DNA of 15,039 nt from Ettlia oleoabundans (Eukaryota; Chlorophyta; Chlorophyceae; Chlamydomonadales). Made by a program: the position numbers and the translations under genes. The notes beneath the pieces are model-generated. The model made no database searches and was not told the DNA's origin. It saw nothing but the letters and a program-made list of their open reading frames with translations. This document shows, one piece after another, positions 11,922 to 15,039 of the stretch (the stretch's first letter is position 1; each line of letters begins with the position of its first letter). The DNA is taken from assembly GCA_019693395.1 (NCBI GenBank), contig JAAMXP010001640.1, positions 1 through 15,039 of the forward strand. Direction: 5' to 3'.

Positions 11922-14299
11922 ATGGCACGGTTCCTTATTGCTGTGGCGCTGCTGGCGATGGTTGTCAGCTCACAGGGTGAGCCTAGGTTCAAAGGGTCAG
12001 CATTGGACGGCTTGTGCGCACGTTAAAAGGCCTCCAATTGCACCATCGTAGCTGGAAACGCCGATCCAAGGCAGCAGAGAATGGTTCGGGTACTCACGCC
12101 AGGGGCACAGCCTGCCATGCCTCCTGCTCTTCCCACGACCCCGCTCCTTAACTTGGCCTGCTTTGTGCCTTTCTTGCTGCAGGGAGGATGCTGTTGCAGC
12201 AGCAGCAGTCCCTCAGGCAAGACCTGCCCTGTGTGTCCGTCGTGCTGACCAGTCGGTCCAGTCATCGAGTGTTGCGACAGGACAGTTTCATAATGACAGC
12301 GCTACAGATTGCACTGGGAAGCATGTCATGTAGGCAGTATGAGTTAGAGACATCTGGCTGGACCTGGGTTGTGCCCAACCCCTTTTCCTGTCTGCAGTTC
12401 TTGCTGCCTCCGGTGCCGCCTCAGGCACAGGCACAGATGGATGCCGTGCTGTCCTCCGTGGGTGGCAACGTCAACGCCTTTGCCAACGCAGTCACTGCTG
12501 CCAAGCAGGCGGGCGGAGAGACAGCTGTGGCCCGTGGCTTTGCCAACGTCATTGAACAGGTAAGCCTATCCTTCCGCCTTCCATCCAATTGAAACGTTCA
12601 CATTCTTGCGTAACGCCTGGAGACAAAGTGCTGGTGCCTGTGGCCGTGCTGGGATGCCTGGCATCAAAACAGCATCTGGCCCAACTGGCGGATTCTCAGA
12701 GATGTGTTATCATACTGGAGCTTTTGCCTTGCCACTCCGCAGGGCAACGGAGTTGCACTTCTAAATGCCATTGCCACCGCAACCGCCTTTGGCCGCTCCG
12801 ACATTGCCGACGTATTACAGAGTGCCTTTGCACGTACCGTCGCCGATCAGGTGCCTTGCGACCCACCAACGCCCTCCAGTGGGCATACTTGTATGGGCAT
12901 GCATAGCAAGCTGCGCCGTGCATCGCGCCACAATGTGCCTGACATCTCTTGTTGAACAAGCTTGACAATGCGCACACCCTGCGGATAACCATCATGAGCC
13001 CAACGTCTTATCCCACCCCTCGTTTCATCCCGCAGATTAGCCGCGGCAACGTGCAGCAGGCATCCCAGGCCGTGGCAGGCGCCTTTACCCTGGCAGGTGG
13101 CGCAGGTCCCGCCCTGACCACTGTGAGGGAGCTCTCCGACATCGTCCAGTCCGTGGGCTGCACTGGCCCCCTGGCAGGTGAGCGAGTGGTTCTCTTTGCA
13201 CCCTGCACTTGGGTGCTCCTGGCCTACAGCGCTGCTTTCTCATCAGGTTCAAAATGCCAAGAGGCTGCCGGACTGTGAATGCTAGTCATATGTCTCGCTG
13301 CAGCCACCCTGCTGCCTTTATGTTATGTTATGTATGCTTTCTGTCGCAACAATCACCATCCGACCACGCATGCTCCAATCCCTGATAATACCACCTTTTG
13401 GTCCCCCGCTGCGCTTCAGACACTCTGCGTGAGGCTGGCAAACAGGTGACCGACGACCAGGCCCAGTTTGCCGGTCGTGGCCAAACCTTTGCGTACACAG
13501 GTGGGTGAGCCCTGCAAGTGCTTGCCCGTGCTTATGGTAAGAGTGGCATATTGGGATTGTGGTGGTCGGTTGGTGGCATGGGACAGCTTAGCATGCGCAT
13601 GGGGCGTAATAGACAGACAGACATGCGCATAGCAGCACACCAAACTATTCTCTATCCCCAGCTCGGCCCCGGGGAACCCCAGCCCACTCAACCTATCCTA
13701 CCCTGCTCCTGCACACCCGTCCTGGTTTGCAGTTGCTCAGCAGGAGGGAGTTGCTGGCTGCTGGACCACTTTTGGTGGCGAAGCTGCCAACAACCTGCTG
13801 GCCTCCATCCAGCCTGTGATCGTGGTGGAGCAGGCACCCGCAGGTGGGTGGATGCTTGAGCGGTAGGCCAGGAGCAGCTGCTCCGGATCTGGTTAGGCTG
13901 TTACAGAACAACTATTATGTTGCAGTTACAGTTTCGAGGTCATCTGGGCATGTGTGCTTCATGGGCTTTGCTCCACTCACCCTGCCTTCCCTGCGCAGTC
14001 CTGAACCATATGCGTTGACTCTTGCATTCCGCATTGCCCTCCCATGCTAGCTGATTGCAGTTGAGATCGCCCCGGTGGGTGCCCAGCAGCCCGAGGGCGC
14101 ACAGCCTCTCGAGGGCGAGGAGCCAGCTGCTCCCGAGCAGAGCGGGCCGGCACCTTCCCTGGCGGGTGAGGAGGCTACCGCTGAGGGTGGCCAAGCCGCG
14201 CCCGAAGGCGGTGAGCAGGCTCAGGCCGAGGGCGGCGAGCAGAGCCCTTGGGTGGAAACTGCATTTGCCGGGCTGTGGGCTTTGTGGTTGGTCGGCTGA
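11922..14299 (+). CDS. Secreted Ala-rich repeat protein with acidic tail, eight exons
   Basis: Function and family unrecognised. Exons: 11922-11976, 12183-about 12232, 12398-12559, 12743-12850, 13036-13177, 13420-13500, 13733-13843, 14061-14299; about 315 residues. MARFLIAVALLAMVVSSQ is a clear signal peptide, and GRMLLQQQQ follows, a pattern common just after signal peptides in algal secreted proteins. Then come about three helical repeats (58-89, 90-125, 129-165), each opening with GN and Ala-rich, nearly one per exon. A segment with two Cys (VGCTGPLA and AGCWTTFGG) may carry a disulfide. The last exon encodes a Glu/Gly/Gln/Pro-rich tail and ends in WVETAFAGLWALWLVG, a short hydrophobic end that may or may not be a GPI signal. 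The second donor is uncertain: TGT|GTGTCC at 12232 keeps phase but is weak, and the 165-nt intron is open in frame, so a 370-residue form without splicing is possible. Confidence 0.8.
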
Positions 14300-14883
14300 G
14301 GACCATGTCACATTGGCGTGTGTGCCTAGTTGATAGCTTTAATGCTAAACTTTGTGTGATTGTCCTTAATCCTGAACAAATGGTTTGTCTGGACCTTAAA
14401 CTCAAGCTTACTGGAGCAGTTGCGGCACTGCAACCTGATAGGCAGCATACTGACACTTGCTGCTGCTTAAAGCTGCTGCTGCCGCCGCCGTTGCGCGGTG
14501 CAGGCTGTGCAGGCCCGTGTTGTACAGCGGCATTTCGACTCTATGGTGGATCAACTTTAGCCGTGAAAATATAGGTTTAGGAGAACGTGAGCTCAAGTAA
14601 CAGCATTTGCCGATGGGTGACTTCAGTGACCCTTGGAGGTGCTATGCCTACCCTTCCAGTCGGCATGTTGGGCATAGCAACAAGTGGTCCAACCTAGTCG
14701 GCCTCCCAACTCCCTTGCATGCTGCAGGAGCTCGGGCTGCAAGCTGCCAGCGGCGGCTTAGCGTCGGCAGGCGTTGGCAGGTGTTTTAAGTGTTTACAAA
14801 CACATGTCGTACATACGACGCTTTGACCCGCCCCATGTCTGTGGCCACTATATGCACAGCTGCAGCAGGGGCTAAGGGAGGCT
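14300..14883. other. 3' UTR and intergenic region
   Basis: 584 nt after the secreted protein gene. It should hold its 3' UTR, although I found no TGTAA here, and possibly the promoter of the next plus-strand gene. TATA-like ACTATATGC lies at 14848-14856 and two palindromes at 14790-14819. Open frames on both strands (for example 14607-14789) lack protein-like composition. Confidence 0.6.
14790..14819. repeat. Two adjacent short palindromes
   Basis: GTGTTTACAAACAC (14790-14803) and GTCGTACATACGAC (14806-14819) each have 6-bp arms around a 2-nt centre, and only 2 nt separate them. Both lie 65-95 nt upstream of the possible start at 14884. Dimeric transcription factor sites have this form, but no factor can be named from the sequence. 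Confidence 0.5.
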
Positions 14884-15039
14884 ATGCTGCTATCACCCTC
14901 ACTCCCTGCAAGGCGCGGAGCGGACGCAGCCAAGCCTGCTGATCACAACACGGATTGGGATCAAGGCACCGGAGCTATGGCGGTTGCAGCTGAGGGCCGC
15001 AGTGCATATGCAGACAAAGCAGGCGAGGCAGCAAAGGGG
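14884..15039 (+). CDS. Possible start of a gene cut by the right edge
   Basis: ATG at 14884 opens a frame of 52 codons that runs unbroken to the end of the window, with a second in-frame ATG at 14977. The peptide begins MLLSPSLPARRGADAAKPAD, and the later part is Ala/Gly/Glu/Lys-rich (SAYADKAGEAAKG). A TATA-like ACTATATGC about 30-36 nt upstream and two palindromes before it are compatible with a promoter. A short open frame in GC-rich DNA is weak evidence, no family is recognised, and the frame could equally be chance. Confidence 0.3.
   Translation, partial: MLLSPSLPARRGADAAKPADHNTDWDQGTGAMAVAAEGRSAYADKAGEAAKG

Noticed and set aside
12211..12216. GC-AG intron donor (AG|GCAAGA) in the secreted protein gene
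   Set aside because: The consensus match is good, but it shifts the reading phase relative to the exon at 12398, whose frame is well supported by the following exons. Kept only as an alternative.

Overview
This window reads as nuclear DNA of a green alga. The genes are interrupted by many short GT-AG introns of roughly 80-370 nt, coding exons are GC- and CAG/GCN-rich, UGUAA polyadenylation motifs follow some genes, intergenic gaps are small, and the protein kinase resembles the land-plant branch of its family. I assign it to the Chlorophyta by inference, without a genus. I see no bacterial operon, CRISPR array, tRNA, rRNA or intact mobile element.

Layout: (1) 119-4182, minus: CTP synthase, eleven exons visible, C-terminal end cut off by the left edge. 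(2) 4906-5257, minus: a two-exon gene for a 68-residue protein I do not recognise. (3) 5484-6772, plus: a five-exon glycosyltransferase-like protein of the DUF2064/TIGR04282 family, better known from bacteria, with a Gln-rich tail. (4) 7024-10961, minus: an eight-exon Ser/Thr kinase of the NAK/AAK1 (clathrin adaptor kinase) family, 897 residues, with a long disordered tail carrying WxxF motifs and a coiled coil. (5) 11922-14299, plus: an eight-exon secreted Ala-rich protein with a signal peptide, about three tandem helical repeats and an acidic Gly/Glu/Gln tail; I do not recognise the family. (6) 14884-15039, plus: a weakly supported reading frame running off the right edge.

Exon borders were set by requiring GT-AG sites, unbroken reading phase and agreement with the known family. 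For CTP synthase, the glycosyltransferase and the kinase every phase closes exactly. In the secreted gene one donor (around 12232) remains uncertain. Genes 2 and 3 are divergent and share a 226-nt spacer with a palindromic TATA-like element; genes 3 and 4 converge; genes 4 and 5 diverge from a 960-nt spacer. The genes do not form one pathway: this is an ordinary mixed eukaryotic locus. The parts most worth a second look are the secreted repeat protein with its in-frame, stop-free intron, the 68-residue orphan, the bacterial-type glycosyltransferase and the adaptor-type motifs in the kinase tail.
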